The notes below the pieces were generated by a model. It was not told where the DNA came from. It saw nothing but the letters and a program-made list of their open reading frames with translations, and ran no database searches. Shown here in pieces: positions 36,288 to 45,988 of a stretch of 64,000 nt of DNA (position 1 is the first letter of the stretch; the number at the start of each line of letters is the position of its first letter). The translations under genes and the position numbers were made by a program. The DNA lies in the NCBI RefSeq assembly GCF_001112925.1, contig NZ_CPYD01000010.1:1-64000 (forward strand), read 5' to 3'. Source of the DNA: Yersinia nurmii. Lineage in GTDB: Bacteria > Pseudomonadota > Gammaproteobacteria > Enterobacterales > Enterobacteriaceae.

Positions 36288-36905
36288 ATGTTAGCCATTT
36301 TTCTTCAGGGTTTTGCTTTAAGCGCGGCGATGATTTTACCACTGGGGCCGCAAAATGCTTTTGTGATGAATCAGGGAATTAAGCGCCAGCACCACATTAT
36401 GAGCGCTACGCTCTGCGCGTTGAGCGATATCATATTGATTTGTGGCGGTATTTTTGGTGGTAGTGCCTTGCTCAACCAATCGCCGCTGCTTTTGGCTCTG
36501 GTAACTTGGGGCGGCGTGGCCTTCCTGTTGTGGTACGGCTGGGGAGCATTGTGCGCCGCATGGCGTGGTGATGTTCAGGAGACTACTGAAGGCAGTAGCG
36601 TTAAAAATCGCTGGAAAATCATCGTTACTCTGTTGGCCGTAACCTGGCTCAATCCGCATGTTTATCTGGATACCTTTGTGGTGCTGGGCAGCCTAGGCGG
36701 ACAGTTATTGCCAGAGGTCAGACCATGGTTCGCTTTAGGGGCGGTCAGTGCTTCTATCAGCTGGTTTTTTGCCTTGGCGTTGCTGGCCGCGTGGTTGGCT
36801 CCTTGGCTCAATCGTCCAACGGCGCAAAGAGGGATCAATTTATTAGTCGGCGGTGTGATGTGGTTTATTGCCTTTCAGTTGGCTAAACAAGGCCTGAGTT
36901 TTTGA
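36288..36905 (+). CDS. argO: Arginine exporter ArgO (LysE family)
   Basis: A 205-aa inner-membrane exporter of arginine (and lysine analogues) with about six hydrophobic helices. The N-terminal LysE signature [16 protein letters not shown] is clear, as are [16 protein letters not shown] and the C-terminal [12 protein letters not shown]. ArgP, encoded 1 kb downstream, activates it in E. coli. AAAGGGAAC precedes the ATG. Confidence 0.95.
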   Translation: MLAIFLQGFALSAAMILPLGPQNAFVMNQGIKRQHHIMSATLCALSDIILICGGIFGGSALLNQSPLLLALVTWGGVAFLLWYGWGALCAAWRGDVQETTEGSSVKNRWKIIVTLLAVTWLNPHVYLDTFVVLGSLGGQLLPEVRPWFALGAVSASISWFFALALLAAWLAPWLNRPTAQRGINLLVGGVMWFIAFQLAKQGLSF

Positions 36906-37111
36906 TTTTTTATCACTATTCTGAATTCTTCATGACAAAAGATGTGCTAGCTTTGTTAGGTTACTGAATTAACTAAGCGACAAAATAATTGTGCATGATT
37001 CGGTCTTCAGTAAGAGTAATTAACTGCAAATAAACTTGCTCTTAGGTGTAATTGACTGATAAACCGTGCTTCGCAGCGATTTTTCGCATCGGCATATTTT
37101 TAGGAGGCACC

Positions 37112-37837
37112 GTGAAGTTAAAGACCTTGGCTTTGGCCGCAATGATGGGATTAGGGACGTTACCTTTGGCTTCGCAGGCGGCTGAGCTGCCGGAAGGGCC
37201 GCACGTTGTGACTTCAGGAACCGCCAGCGTTGACGCTACGCCGGATATTGCTACTTTGGCTATTGAAGTTAGCGTAACTGCCAAAGACGCCGCAGAAGCG
37301 AAGAAACAGGTTGATACTCGTGTGGCTCAATATTTTGATTTTCTGAAGAAAAATGGTATTGAGAAGAAAGATATCAATGCGGCAAATCTGCGTACTCAGC
37401 CGGAATACGACTACAAGAAAACCGGTGAAGCTGTACTGAAAGGTTACCGGGCGGTGCGTCAGGTTCAGGTTACTCTGCGTCAGTTGGATAAACTGAACGA
37501 GTTGCTGGACGGCGCGCTGAAATCGGGTCTGAATGAAATTCGCGCCGTTGAGTTAGGGGTCGCGAATCCAGAGACATACCGTGAGCAGGCGCGTAAGAAG
37601 GCCATTGATAACGCGATTTCTCAGGCTGGTTCTCTAGCTCAGGGCTTTAAAGCTACGCTGGGGCCGGTGTACAGCATTCGTTATCGCGTGGCCAACTACC
37701 AGCCAATGCCGGTAGCGCGCATGTATAAAAGCCCGGAGGCGGGTATGGCAAGCGATGCTGCCCAAACTTATGAGCAGCAGACAATTCACTTTGACGATCA
37801 GGTCGACGTGGTATTCCAACTGAATCCGGCGAAATAA
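37112..37837 (+). CDS. yggE: SIMPL-domain periplasmic protein YggE
   Basis: A 241-aa secreted protein of the DUF541/SIMPL family linked to oxidative stress tolerance. Signal peptide VKLKTLALAAMMGLGTLPLA with cleavage after SQA, then VTSGTASVDATPDIATL at the domain start. The GTG at 37112 follows a perfect TAGGAGG at 5-nt spacing, so it is preferred over the frame's ATG-less extension to 37052. The 3' end is only 10 nt from the end of convergent argP, with no terminator between. Confidence 0.93.
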   Translation: MKLKTLALAAMMGLGTLPLASQAAELPEGPHVVTSGTASVDATPDIATLAIEVSVTAKDAAEAKKQVDTRVAQYFDFLKKNGIEKKDINAANLRTQPEYDYKKTGEAVLKGYRAVRQVQVTLRQLDKLNELLDGALKSGLNEIRAVELGVANPETYREQARKKAIDNAISQAGSLAQGFKATLGPVYSIRYRVANYQPMPVARMYKSPEAGMASDAAQTYEQQTIHFDDQVDVVFQLNPAK

Positions 37838-37847
37838 AACTGCGTAG

Positions 37848-38741
37848 TTAATCCTGTCGTAATACCTGACGCCCATGTGATAACAGGGCGTCAGTCACTT
37901 TCCGCATTGTCCGGCTTTCCGGCGCAAAGCGGTGCCAGTACAGCATCCGGCGCTGTAATAATCCCGGCGTCAGATCGATAAGCTCTCCCGACTCCAGCTC
38001 TTTTTCAATCTGTAAGTGCGGAATCATACAACATGTGGTGCCTTGGCGAGCCAGTTGCACAAAGGCTTCCGAAGAATTAACGATGTGGCAAGGAACGCTA
38101 CCTGGCGATAAATCAAAATTCTGCTGTAAAAATGCCTGATGCATATCGTCCAGATGGTCAAAGGCGACAGCCGGTGCTTTGAGTAACGCCGGACGAGTCA
38201 CGCCATTGGGGAAGTAACGCTCGGCAAAGATTTTTGAGGCAACGAACAGGTAATCCAGCGCGCCCAATTGATCCACCAGACAGCTTGGTAAAGGCTGCGG
38301 CTGAATACTCACCGCGCCAACGACTTCGCCACGACGCAGACGTTCCTGTGTTCGAGTTTCATCTTCTACCTGTAAATTCAATCGGATAGGCGAATCTGCC
38401 AGTACCGGTTTCAGCGCAGGAAGCAGCCAGGTTGCCAGACTGTCGGCGTTAACCGCCAGAGACAGTAGTAGCGGCGTATCCACGGCGTTGTCGTTACCTA
38501 GCCATTCTTCTTCCAGCAATTCAACCTGATGCAAGAGCGCCAGCAGACGCTGACCCTGCTCCGTTGGGCGTGGAGGCACGGTACGTACTAATAATGGCTG
38601 ACCGAACAGGTTTTCCAACTGTTTTATACGTTGAGATACCGCCGATTGGGTGATGCAAAGTTTTTGTGCCGCGCGCTCAAAGCCGCGTTCACGGATCACC
38701 GCGTCCAGCGCTTGTAGCGTTCGGTAGTCTGGGCGTTTCAT
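37848..38741 (-). CDS. argP: LysR-type regulator ArgP (IciA)
   Basis: A 297-aa LysR-family activator of argO, responding to arginine and lysine; also called IciA. The winged-helix domain covers residues 1-60 ([19 protein letters not shown]), followed by a periplasmic-binding-protein-like effector domain ([35 protein letters not shown]). It is very close to E. coli ArgP in sequence and length and keeps the argO-argP linkage, here with yggE between. Confidence 0.96.
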   Translation of the reverse strand: MKRPDYRTLQALDAVIRERGFERAAQKLCITQSAVSQRIKQLENLFGQPLLVRTVPPRPTEQGQRLLALLHQVELLEEEWLGNDNAVDTPLLLSLAVNADSLATWLLPALKPVLADSPIRLNLQVEDETRTQERLRRGEVVGAVSIQPQPLPSCLVDQLGALDYLFVASKIFAERYFPNGVTRPALLKAPAVAFDHLDDMHQAFLQQNFDLSPGSVPCHIVNSSEAFVQLARQGTTCCMIPHLQIEKELESGELIDLTPGLLQRRMLYWHRFAPESRTMRKVTDALLSHGRQVLRQD

Positions 38742-38954
38742 CGGAGTAATCTCTCCAAAAATAAGTTTAATAAGGCACTATGCCACAGTTTATCTATTTT
38801 GCTGCCGCAAAAATCAACGGAAATTCAGCCGCTACGCGGGAACATATCTGTGATCCAGAGTGGATTAACGGCATCTGAGTCTGGCTTAATTGGCGAGATT
38901 TCCCTCCCGCATGTTCTATAATAGCGACAGGTTTTCATATTAATAGGCAGTGAA

Positions 38955-39623
38955 ATGACCATGACTCAGGACGAACTTAAAAAAGCAGTTGGTTGGGCAG
39001 CATTGGATTATGTCAAACCAGACACCATCGTTGGCGTCGGCACCGGCTCAACTGCGGCACATTTTATCGACGCACTCGGCTCGATTAAACATCAGATTAA
39101 AGGTGCGGTTTCCAGTTCTGATGCCTCAACGGCAAAACTGAAAAGTCTGGGCATCCACGTTTTTGATAGTAATGAAGTTGACGATCTGGACATCTACGTT
39201 GACGGTGCGGATGAAATCAACGGTCATATGCAGATGATTAAAGGCGGCGGCGCGGCACTGACCCGCGAAAAAATCATTGCAGCTATTGCGCGTAAATTTA
39301 TCTGTATCGTCGATGCGTCTAAACAGGTTGATGTGTTGGGGAAATTCCCATTGCCGGTTGAAGTGATTCCAATGGCTCGTTCTTACGTGGCGCGCGAGTT
39401 GGTCAAATTGGGCGGTTTGCCTGAATATCGCCAGAATGTTGTGACGGATAATGGCAACGTAATCTTAGACGTACATAATCTGGATATTCTGGATGCCATT
39501 GCGTTAGAAAATAAAATCAACGGTATCGCTGGCGTGGTCACCGTGGGTCTGTTTGCTAACCGTGGCGCAGACGTGGCTTTGGTCGGTACCGCAGATGGCG
39601 TGAAAACAATCACGGCTAAATAA
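38955..39623 (+). CDS. rpiA: Ribose-5-phosphate isomerase A
   Basis: Interconverts ribose 5-phosphate and ribulose 5-phosphate. The 222-aa protein has [27 protein letters not shown], the catalytic-loop VDGADEIN and [12 protein letters not shown] motifs. The start is either 38955 (MTMTQDEL) or 38961 (MTQDEL, the E. coli form); AGG spacing favours 38955. Divergent from argP. Confidence 0.96.
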   Translation: MTMTQDELKKAVGWAALDYVKPDTIVGVGTGSTAAHFIDALGSIKHQIKGAVSSSDASTAKLKSLGIHVFDSNEVDDLDIYVDGADEINGHMQMIKGGGAALTREKIIAAIARKFICIVDASKQVDVLGKFPLPVEVIPMARSYVARELVKLGGLPEYRQNVVTDNGNVILDVHNLDILDAIALENKINGIAGVVTVGLFANRGADVALVGTADGVKTITAK

Positions 39624-39646
39624 GCCTTGCTGGTTAAAATATGTTA

Positions 39647-39683
39647 TCGGGATGACGTTTTCGCGTTATCCCGAATATTTTTT
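39647..39683 (+). terminator. Terminator of rpiA
   Basis: TCGGGATGACG and CGTTATCCCGA form an 11-bp stem with one G-T pair and a 6-nt loop, followed by ATATTTTTT, 24 nt after the rpiA stop. Confidence 0.85.
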
Positions 39684-39718
39684 GCGTTTAATCATCTTTT
39701 CTTAAAAAGGTTAAATTT

Positions 39719-39734
39719 AGTGACATATGTCACA
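39719..39734. promoter_or_regulatory. Candidate CRP site upstream of serA
   Basis: AGTGA-CATATG-TCACA matches the CRP consensus TGTGA-N6-TCACA at 9 of 10 conserved positions and sits in a perfect 14-bp palindrome (39720-39733). It is about 210 nt before serA, consistent with a distal CRP-dependent serA promoter known in E. coli. Confidence 0.55.
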
Positions 39735-39942
39735 TTGGCGTTTTCTATTCCATTAACCTACCGTTAACTTGCTGTTACACAGTGTTTTCTTCCGTAAAAT
39801 CACTGCCGGAGTAAAATTTGTGCTGAACCCTAGGCAATCGTTTGTATTGATGCCGTCGTAATATTTGTTATGTTGACTGGGTGCTAGCCAGATTCATAGA
39901 CAAAGGCAGCCGCATCTGAAGTCTGAAAATAGGGTTGGGGAA

Positions 39943-41184
39943 ATGGCAAAAGTATCGCTGGAAAAAGACAGAATTAAGTTTCTGTTAGTAGAAGGGGTTC
40001 ACCAAAGCACGGTTGATAATCTTCGTGCGGCCGGATATAGCAATATCGAATACCATAAAGGTGCCCTAGACACAGAATCATTGAAAGAATCGATTCGTGA
40101 TGCTCACTTTATCGGTTTAAGATCGCGTACTCATCTGACGGAAGAAGTTTTCGCTGCGGCAGAGAAACTGGTCGCGGTTGGCTGTTTCTGTATCGGCACT
40201 AATCAGGTTGATTTAAACGCTGCGGCCAAACGCGGCATTCCGGTATTCAATGCGCCGTTCTCCAACACCCGTTCCGTCGCTGAAATGGTGCTGGGCGAGC
40301 TATTGCTCATGTTCCGCGGTATTCCTGCGGCTAACGCCAAAGCTCACCGCGGCGAATGGCACAAACTGGCCGCTGGCTCCTATGAGGCGCGTGGCAAAAA
40401 GCTGGGTATCATTGGTTACGGTCATATCGGTACGCAGCTTGGTATTCTGGCCGAAAGCCTAGGGATGAAAGTCTTTTTCTATGATATCGAAAACAAGCTG
40501 CCGCTGGGCAATGCTCAACAGGTTCGCCATCTTTCTGATTTGCTGAACATGAGCGATGTGGTCAGCTTGCACGTGCCGGAAACCCGCTCGACCCGCAATA
40601 TGATGGGCGCAGAGCAATTAGCGCTAATGAAGCCTGGTGCGCTGCTGATCAACGCTTCTCGCGGCACCGTGGTTGATATTCCTGCGCTGTGTGATGCATT
40701 GGCTAGTAATCATATTGCCGGTGCGGCAATTGATGTATTCCCGACCGAACCTGCGACCAACAGCGATCCGTTTAATTCACCGCTGTGTGAATTTGATAAC
40801 GTGCTACTGACTCCGCATATCGGCGGTTCAACGCAGGAAGCGCAAGAGAATATCGGTGATGAAGTGGCTGGGAAACTGGCTAAGTATTCCGATAACGGCT
40901 CCACGCTTTCGGCGGTTAATTTCCCAGAGGTTTCTCTGCCTGCTCACGGTGACCATACCAGCCGTTTGCTGCATATTCATGAAAACCGTCCGGGTATTTT
41001 GACCAGCATTAACCGGATTTTTGCCGAGCAGGGAATCAACATTGCAGCGCAGTACCTGCAAACCAGTTCGGACATTGGTTATGTGGTGATCGATGTGGAA
41101 ACTCAGGGCACCGATAGGGCTGAAACGGCTCTGCAATTGATGAAGGCGATTCCGGGGACTATTCGCGCCCGTTTGCTTTACTGA
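39943..41184 (+). CDS. serA: D-3-phosphoglycerate dehydrogenase
   Basis: First step of serine synthesis, oxidising 3-phosphoglycerate with NAD. The 413-aa protein has the NAD-binding GYGHIGTQLGILAESLG, catalytic segments INASRGTVVDIPALCDAL and LTPHIGGSTQEAQ, and a C-terminal ACT domain (HENRPGILTSINRIF) for serine feedback. Three residues longer than E. coli SerA. GGGG precedes the ATG. It feeds serine to the glycine cleavage branch encoded downstream. Confidence 0.97.
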   Translation: MAKVSLEKDRIKFLLVEGVHQSTVDNLRAAGYSNIEYHKGALDTESLKESIRDAHFIGLRSRTHLTEEVFAAAEKLVAVGCFCIGTNQVDLNAAAKRGIPVFNAPFSNTRSVAEMVLGELLLMFRGIPAANAKAHRGEWHKLAAGSYEARGKKLGIIGYGHIGTQLGILAESLGMKVFFYDIENKLPLGNAQQVRHLSDLLNMSDVVSLHVPETRSTRNMMGAEQLALMKPGALLINASRGTVVDIPALCDALASNHIAGAAIDVFPTEPATNSDPFNSPLCEFDNVLLTPHIGGSTQEAQENIGDEVAGKLAKYSDNGSTLSAVNFPEVSLPAHGDHTSRLLHIHENRPGILTSINRIFAEQGINIAAQYLQTSSDIGYVVIDVETQGTDRAETALQLMKAIPGTIRARLLY

Positions 41185-41250
41185 TCACTCCCCTTCATCT
41201 TTTTTCGCGTCGTAAATGCGAAATCGATTGGATGAAATGGCGGTTTATTT

Positions 41251-41284
41251 AATTTATCGGTATCAGTAGATGCCGATAAATTTT
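41251..41284. terminator. Bidirectional terminator between serA and fau
   Basis: AATTTATCGGTATC (41251-41264) pairs with GATGCCGATAAATT (41269-41282) over 14 positions with one G-T pair and an AGTA loop, flanked by A/T runs. It lies between the convergent genes. Confidence 0.8.
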
Positions 41285-41295
41285 AAATAATTCAG

Positions 41296-41895
41296 TCATA
41301 ACCAGCGCCATACCTGGGATGGAGTAATAATTTCCGGCAGCGGAATATCCCAGTATTCCACGGGTAAATCGTCCACTAACTGACAGTCATGAGCTAGCCC
41401 GATAGGGTAGGGACCACTGTGTTGCCAGTGTTGTAAAGTTCTATCGTAAAATCCACCGCCCATCCCCAAACGTTGTCCGTGACGATCAAACGCCACCAGT
41501 GGCGTAATGATGATATCCAGCTCAGAAAGTGGTAAAACCTCTCTAACATCCAACTGTGGCTCACGAATTTTTAGCCGATTCAGCACTAACGACGTTTCCG
41601 GCGCGTAGCGTAAAAACAATAAATTGCCGCGGCTGAACGGGTGTAAAACCGGAAGATACACCTGTTTTTTCTGCTGCCAGAGCCGCTGAATGATAGGTTG
41701 GGTATTGAGTTCACCGTCGAAAGAGAGAAATAGCGCAATGTTGCGAGCTTGCTGAATTCGTGGATGACGCTGGATTTGTTGGCTGGCGAGCTGGGCAGAG
41801 TTGCGTTGTTGTTCTGGGGTCAGCAAACGTCGCCGTTGGCGAATGTCGTTTCTGATTTGTTGCCGTAAAGGGCCGTACTGGGGATGGTAAGGCAT
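41296..41895 (-). CDS. fau: 5-formyltetrahydrofolate cyclo-ligase
   Basis: ATP-dependent conversion of 5-formyl-THF to 5,10-methenyl-THF (also called ygfA). The 199-aa product has the basic N-terminal RQQIRNDIRQRRRLL, FLSFDGELNTQP, the phosphate loop LGMGGGFYDRTL and a C-terminal DIPLPEIITP. ATG at 41895 has AGG 7 nt upstream; an in-frame TTG at 41916 would add 7 residues. It lies just downstream of ssrS, with which it is cotranscribed in E. coli. Confidence 0.94.
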   Translation of the reverse strand: MPYHPQYGPLRQQIRNDIRQRRRLLTPEQQRNSAQLASQQIQRHPRIQQARNIALFLSFDGELNTQPIIQRLWQQKKQVYLPVLHPFSRGNLLFLRYAPETSLVLNRLKIREPQLDVREVLPLSELDIIITPLVAFDRHGQRLGMGGGFYDRTLQHWQHSGPYPIGLAHDCQLVDDLPVEYWDIPLPEIITPSQVWRWL

Positions 41896-41960
41896 AGGCT
41901 GCCTGTATTGAATCAAACTTATCGAATCATCATGATCTCACAACATCATGATAGATAAAG

Positions 41961-42142
41961 GGATCTCCGAGATGCCGCCGCAGGCTGTAACCCTTGAACC
42001 CTTGGTTCAAGGTGAACGCAGTGTCGCTACCTTAAGGCTTCTCGGCGGACCGAGCATGCTCACCGGTTACGGATCACAACATTCTGTTGGTATTAAATAT
42101 CGGCTCAGGGGACTGGCCCGCTGACGAACACCTCAGAGAAAT
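41961..42142 (-). ncRNA. ssrS: 6S RNA
   Basis: A structural RNA that binds sigma-70 RNA polymerase in stationary phase. On the minus strand it starts ATTTCTCTGAGG and ends CTCGGAGATCC, the complementary ends of 6S. The conserved internal segments GCGGGCCAGTCCCCTGAGCC, GAGCATGCTCGGTCCG and CACCTTGAACCAAGGG are all present, and the length of about 182 nt matches E. coli (183). The middle bulge is more divergent. Position between zapA and fau is the canonical one. Confidence 0.95.
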
Positions 42143-42153
42143 TCTTTACTCAC

Positions 42154-42174
42154 TGTTGAATCTATCATTCAACA
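42154..42174. promoter_or_regulatory. Inverted repeat between zapA and ssrS
   Basis: TGTTGAAT and ATTCAACA (8-bp perfect arms, 5-nt spacer) lie between the zapA stop and the 6S 5' end. On the minus strand the spacer contains TAGATT, a possible -10 element of the ssrS promoter, so the repeat overlaps that promoter. It may also act as a weak zapA terminator. Confidence 0.45.
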
Positions 42175-42179
42175 ACGAT

Positions 42180-42509
42180 TTATTCAAATTGTGCATCCTG
42201 ACGTTCAGAGATGCGACCCTGTTCAAGCAACGCTTGTTCAATGGTCTGTTGTAACATCCTAATACGTTGCTCCATATTGGATGCATAGTCACGCGTTTTC
42301 AATCTTTCCTGAGCCAGTTCGTGACATACGTTCAATGCCGCGATAAAAACTAACTGCTCAGTATTGGTGACTCTAGTGCGAACTTTAAGATCTTGCAACC
42401 GTTGGTTAAGATCTTCTGCAGCCATGTTCAACGCATCTTGTTGTTCTGGCGGACAATTAACTCTTAACGAGCGACCAAAAATTTGAATATCTACCGGTTG
42501 TGCAGACAT
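42180..42509 (-). CDS. zapA: Cell division protein ZapA
   Basis: Binds FtsZ and stabilises the Z ring. The 109-aa protein has an N-terminal globular part ([19 protein letters not shown]) and a long C-terminal helix (about 60-105) forming the coiled coil used for tetramers. Divergent from ygfB and followed by ssrS-fau on the minus strand. Confidence 0.95.
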   Translation of the reverse strand: MSAQPVDIQIFGRSLRVNCPPEQQDALNMAAEDLNQRLQDLKVRTRVTNTEQLVFIAALNVCHELAQERLKTRDYASNMEQRIRMLQQTIEQALLEQGRISERQDAQFE

Positions 42510-42704
42510 GCCACCTTCCTGACTAATTTCCGCGCTAGCCCTGTAACACCATAGGCAAATTGCCCTTAGTGGTCAAAGCGGGCGCCACTATATATACCTC
42601 GATACCAAGATACAACCCCTTTATAGCGTTGCGTTTTCTGGTATAGCGACTGATCTTGGTGGTAGCATAACACGAACTTATCCTGCCAACGATGATGAAT
42701 ACGC

Positions 42705-43283
42705 ATGTCCATACAGAATACATTACCAACTTACCAATCTCTTGCTCAGGCGTTGAACCAGCAGGCCGTCGCCCTTACTCCTGCCGAAATGCATGGCCTG
42801 ATCAGCGGGATGCTGTGTGGCGGCAGTCAAGATAATGGCTGGCAAGCGCTGGTTCATGAACTGACCAACGAAGGCGTGGCTTTCCCGCAGGCGCTGAGTC
42901 TGCCACTGCAACAATTGCATGAATCTACGCAAGAAGCGCTGGAAAACGAAGGCTTTATGTTCCAGTTGTTGCTGCCGGAAGGCGACGAAATCAGCGTATT
43001 TGATCGCGCTGATGCGCTATCTGGCTGGGTTAATCACTTCTTGCTGGGATTGGGCATGCTTCAGCCTAAACTGGCACAGGTGAAAGACGAAGTGGGCGAA
43101 GCCATTGACGATCTGCGCAATATCGCCCAACTTGGCTACGACGAAGATGAAGATCAGGAAGAACTGGCTCAGTCTTTGGAAGAAGTCGCTGAATACGTTC
43201 GGGTTGCGGCATTGCTGTGCCATATAGAATTCACTCAGCAGAAGCCGACGGCGGTCGAGTTGCCGAAACCGACTCTGCACTAA
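42705..43283 (+). CDS. ygfB: YgfB/YecA family protein (UPF0149)
   Basis: A 192-aa acidic helical protein of the UPF0149 family, with the typical [16 protein letters not shown] near residue 26 and a C-terminal acidic run ([18 protein letters not shown]). YgfB homologues in Pseudomonas interfere with the AlpA antitermination regulator; the enterobacterial role is unknown. First gene of the ygfB-pepP-ubiH-ubiI cluster. Confidence 0.94.
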   Translation: MSIQNTLPTYQSLAQALNQQAVALTPAEMHGLISGMLCGGSQDNGWQALVHELTNEGVAFPQALSLPLQQLHESTQEALENEGFMFQLLLPEGDEISVFDRADALSGWVNHFLLGLGMLQPKLAQVKDEVGEAIDDLRNIAQLGYDEDEDQEELAQSLEEVAEYVRVAALLCHIEFTQQKPTAVELPKPTLH

Positions 43284-43419
43284 CAGCGGATTTGCGGCGC
43301 GTGGCATAGTCCACTCGCCTAGCGGGCTGCCTGGCGTGTGTTACTGCGACAGGCTGAGGTTTTCCCCAGATTAATTGATCGTTTCTCACACTCGATACAA
43401 TAGATTTCAGGAGAAGGTA

Positions 43420-44733
43420 ATGACTCAGCAAGAATATCAAAATCGCCGCCAGGCATTGTTGGCGAAGATGGCGCCAGCCAGTGCCGCAATTATTTTCTCC
43501 GCGCCGGAGGCCATCCGTAGCGCAGACTCCGAATATCCTTATCGTCAGAATAGCGACTTCAGCTACCTAACCGGTTTTAACGAACCTGAAGCGGCGCTGA
43601 TTTTGGTGAAAAGCGATGAAACTCACAACCATAGCGTGTTGTTTAATCGGGTGCGGGATTTAACGGCGGAAATCTGGTTTGGTCGCCGCTTGGGGCAGGA
43701 TGCTGCACCGGCAAAACTCGGTGTCGATCGCGCCTTAGCATTTGATGAAATCGATGAGCAACTGCACCTATTATTCAATGGATTGGATGTGGTTTATCAC
43801 GCTCAGGGCGAATACGCCTATGCGGACAAAATCATCTTTGCCGCATTGGAGAAATTGCGTAATGGTTTCCGTAAAAATCTGCGCGCTCCGGCAACGCTAA
43901 CCGATTGGCGCCCGTGGCTACATGAAATGCGTTTGTTCAAATCGCCGGAAGAAATTGAAGTGATGCGCCGCGCTGGCGAAATCAGCGCTTTGGCACATAC
44001 TCGCGCGATGCAAAAATGCCGCCCGGGAATGTATGAATACCAGTTGGAAGGGGAAATTCTGCATGAGTTCACCCGCCACGGCGCGCGTTTCCCAGCCTAT
44101 AACACCATTGTTGGTGGTGGCGAGAATGCCTGCATTCTCCACTACACCGAAAATGAATGTGAACTGCGGGACGGAGATTTAGTACTGATTGATGCAGGCT
44201 GTGAATATCAGGGCTATGCCGGTGATATTACTCGCACTTTCCCGGTCAACGGTAAGTTCTCTCCGGCACAGCGCGCGATATACGACATCGTACTAGAGTC
44301 CATTGAGACTGCGCTGGAACTGTTCAAACCGGGCATTAGCATCCGTGAAGTGAACGATCGCGTGGTGCGGATCATGATCCGCGGACTGGTTGATTTGGGT
44401 ATTCTAAAAGGCGATGTGGATCATCTGCTTGCCGAGCAGTCTCATCGTCCGTTCTTTATGCATGGCCTCAGTCATTGGCTGGGGATGGATGTGCATGATG
44501 TGGGCGATTATGAAACCAGCGACCGTGGCCGTATTCTGAAGCCGGGAATGGTATTAACCATCGAACCGGGTTTGTATATCGCGCCAGATGCTGATGTGCC
44601 TGCAGAATACCGTGGGATCGGCGTGCGTATCGAAGACGATATTGTAATTACTGAAACCGGCAATGAAAACTTGACGGCAAGCGTAGTGAAACGAGCAGAA
44701 GAGATTGAAGCTTTAATGGCGGCGGCAAAGTAA
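43420..44733 (+). CDS. pepP: Xaa-Pro aminopeptidase P
   Basis: Manganese enzyme that removes N-terminal residues preceding proline. The 437-aa protein has an N-terminal domain (PYRQNSDFSYLTGFNEP) and a pita-bread catalytic domain with metal ligands in LVLIDAGCEYQGYAGDITR, HGLSHWLGMDVHD, TIEPGLYI and GVRIEDDIV. GGAGAAGG precedes the ATG at 43420; the frame opens 15 codons earlier. Three bases separate it from ubiH. Confidence 0.96.
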   Translation: MTQQEYQNRRQALLAKMAPASAAIIFSAPEAIRSADSEYPYRQNSDFSYLTGFNEPEAALILVKSDETHNHSVLFNRVRDLTAEIWFGRRLGQDAAPAKLGVDRALAFDEIDEQLHLLFNGLDVVYHAQGEYAYADKIIFAALEKLRNGFRKNLRAPATLTDWRPWLHEMRLFKSPEEIEVMRRAGEISALAHTRAMQKCRPGMYEYQLEGEILHEFTRHGARFPAYNTIVGGGENACILHYTENECELRDGDLVLIDAGCEYQGYAGDITRTFPVNGKFSPAQRAIYDIVLESIETALELFKPGISIREVNDRVVRIMIRGLVDLGILKGDVDHLLAEQSHRPFFMHGLSHWLGMDVHDVGDYETSDRGRILKPGMVLTIEPGLYIAPDADVPAEYRGIGVRIEDDIVITETGNENLTASVVKRAEEIEALMAAAK

Positions 44734-44736
44734 GCG

Positions 44737-45915
44737 ATGAGTATCATTATTGTTGGCGGTGGTATGGCAGGCGCGACGCTGGCTCTGGCGATTTCGGCAT
44801 TGACTCAAGGTCAGGTTGACGTCGCGCTGGTGGAAGCGACTTCTCCTGGCGATCGCGCCCATCCGGGTTTTGATGGGCGGGCGATTGCTTTGTCGCAAGG
44901 CACTTGTCAGCAGTTGGAGCGAACCGGTATTTGGCCTGCGCTAGTGGATTGTGCCACAGCGATAACCCACGTGCAGGTCAGCGATACTGGCCACGCCGGT
45001 TTTGTTAATTTGCGTGCCGATGATTATCGGGTTCCTGCTTTAGGTAACGTTATCGAGTTGCACGACGCCGGTGAGCGTCTGTTTGCGCTGCTGGCTAAGG
45101 CTCCGGGCGTTACCCTACATTGCCCCGCTAAGGTTGTGGATGTGCAGAGAACGGCGGAACACGCCAGCGTGATGCTGGATAACGGCGAGCGATTGACGGC
45201 TGAGCTCTTGGTTGCCGCCGACGGTTCTTATTCCAAACTGGCCGCCGCCTGCAATATTCAGTGGCAGCAGCAGGATTATCATCAAATTGCCGTCATCGCC
45301 AATATTACGACGTCAGAAATGCCCGCAGGCCGGGCATTTGAACGCTTTACCCGCCATGGCCCGCTGGCATTATTGCCTATGTCTGGTGGGCGTAGCTCTT
45401 TGGTATGGTGTCATCCGCAGCAAGATCAGGCCAAAGTTGACGCCTGGGACGACGTGGAATTTCTGGCTGAGCTGCAAACGGCCTTCGGCTGGCGGTTAGG
45501 AAAAATGCTGAAGGCCGGTAAACGCCACAGCTATCCACTGCGTTTATTGACCGCTTCTCGCCATATTAGCCATCGTTTGGCGCTGGTCGGCAACGCGGCG
45601 CAAACCTTGCATCCGATTGCCGGTCAGGGCTTTAACCTTGGTCTGCGAGACGTTATGTCATTGGCAGAAACTTTGACGGAAGCGACGCTGGCTGGAACTG
45701 ATTTAGGCGCTTATTCCGTATTAAGCCGTTATCAAAATCGTCGTTACAAGGACCAACAGGCAACCATTGGCGTAACCGATGGTTTGATTCGTTTGTTTGC
45801 AAATAATTACGCTCCGCTAGCCGTAGGGCGTAATTTGGGGCTAATGGCGATGGAACAGATGCCAACGATGCGCGATGCTTTTGCACGACGTACTCTGGGG
45901 TGGGTTGAGCGCTAA
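44737..45915 (+). CDS. ubiH: 2-octaprenyl-6-methoxyphenol hydroxylase
   Basis: FAD-dependent hydroxylation in ubiquinone synthesis. The 392-aa protein has the FAD dinucleotide motif IIVGGGMAGATLALAIS at the N-terminus, a mid DG motif (LVAADGSYSKLA) and the GD-like segment LVGNAAQTLHPIAGQGFNLG. Paralogue of the next gene ubiI; both belong to the UbiH/UbiF family. It starts 3 nt after pepP. Confidence 0.95.
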   Translation: MSIIIVGGGMAGATLALAISALTQGQVDVALVEATSPGDRAHPGFDGRAIALSQGTCQQLERTGIWPALVDCATAITHVQVSDTGHAGFVNLRADDYRVPALGNVIELHDAGERLFALLAKAPGVTLHCPAKVVDVQRTAEHASVMLDNGERLTAELLVAADGSYSKLAAACNIQWQQQDYHQIAVIANITTSEMPAGRAFERFTRHGPLALLPMSGGRSSLVWCHPQQDQAKVDAWDDVEFLAELQTAFGWRLGKMLKAGKRHSYPLRLLTASRHISHRLALVGNAAQTLHPIAGQGFNLGLRDVMSLAETLTEATLAGTDLGAYSVLSRYQNRRYKDQQATIGVTDGLIRLFANNYAPLAVGRNLGLMAMEQMPTMRDAFARRTLGWVER

Positions 45916-45927
45916 TCCACGCCATTT

Positions 45928-45957
45928 AGAACCTACCGCCGCTGGCGGGCAGGTTCT
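45928..45957 (+). terminator. Hairpin between ubiH and ubiI
   Basis: AGAACCT (45928-45934) pairs with AGGTTCT (45951-45957) and an inner CCGCC/GGCGG stem extends it. It is followed by TTGCCGTTTTC only. It probably reduces or tunes read-through from ubiH to ubiI. Confidence 0.45.
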
Positions 45958-45988
45958 TTGCCGTTTTCACGACAGGAAATAAAGTAGC

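Larger units (their letters stand above)
39624..39942 (+). promoter_or_regulatory. Intergenic region rpiA/serA
   Basis: About 320 bases with the rpiA terminator (39647-39683), a CRP-like palindrome (39719-39734) and, downstream of it, AT-rich promoter DNA for serA. serA in E. coli is controlled by Lrp and CRP. No ORF with a credible start is seen. Confidence 0.5.
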
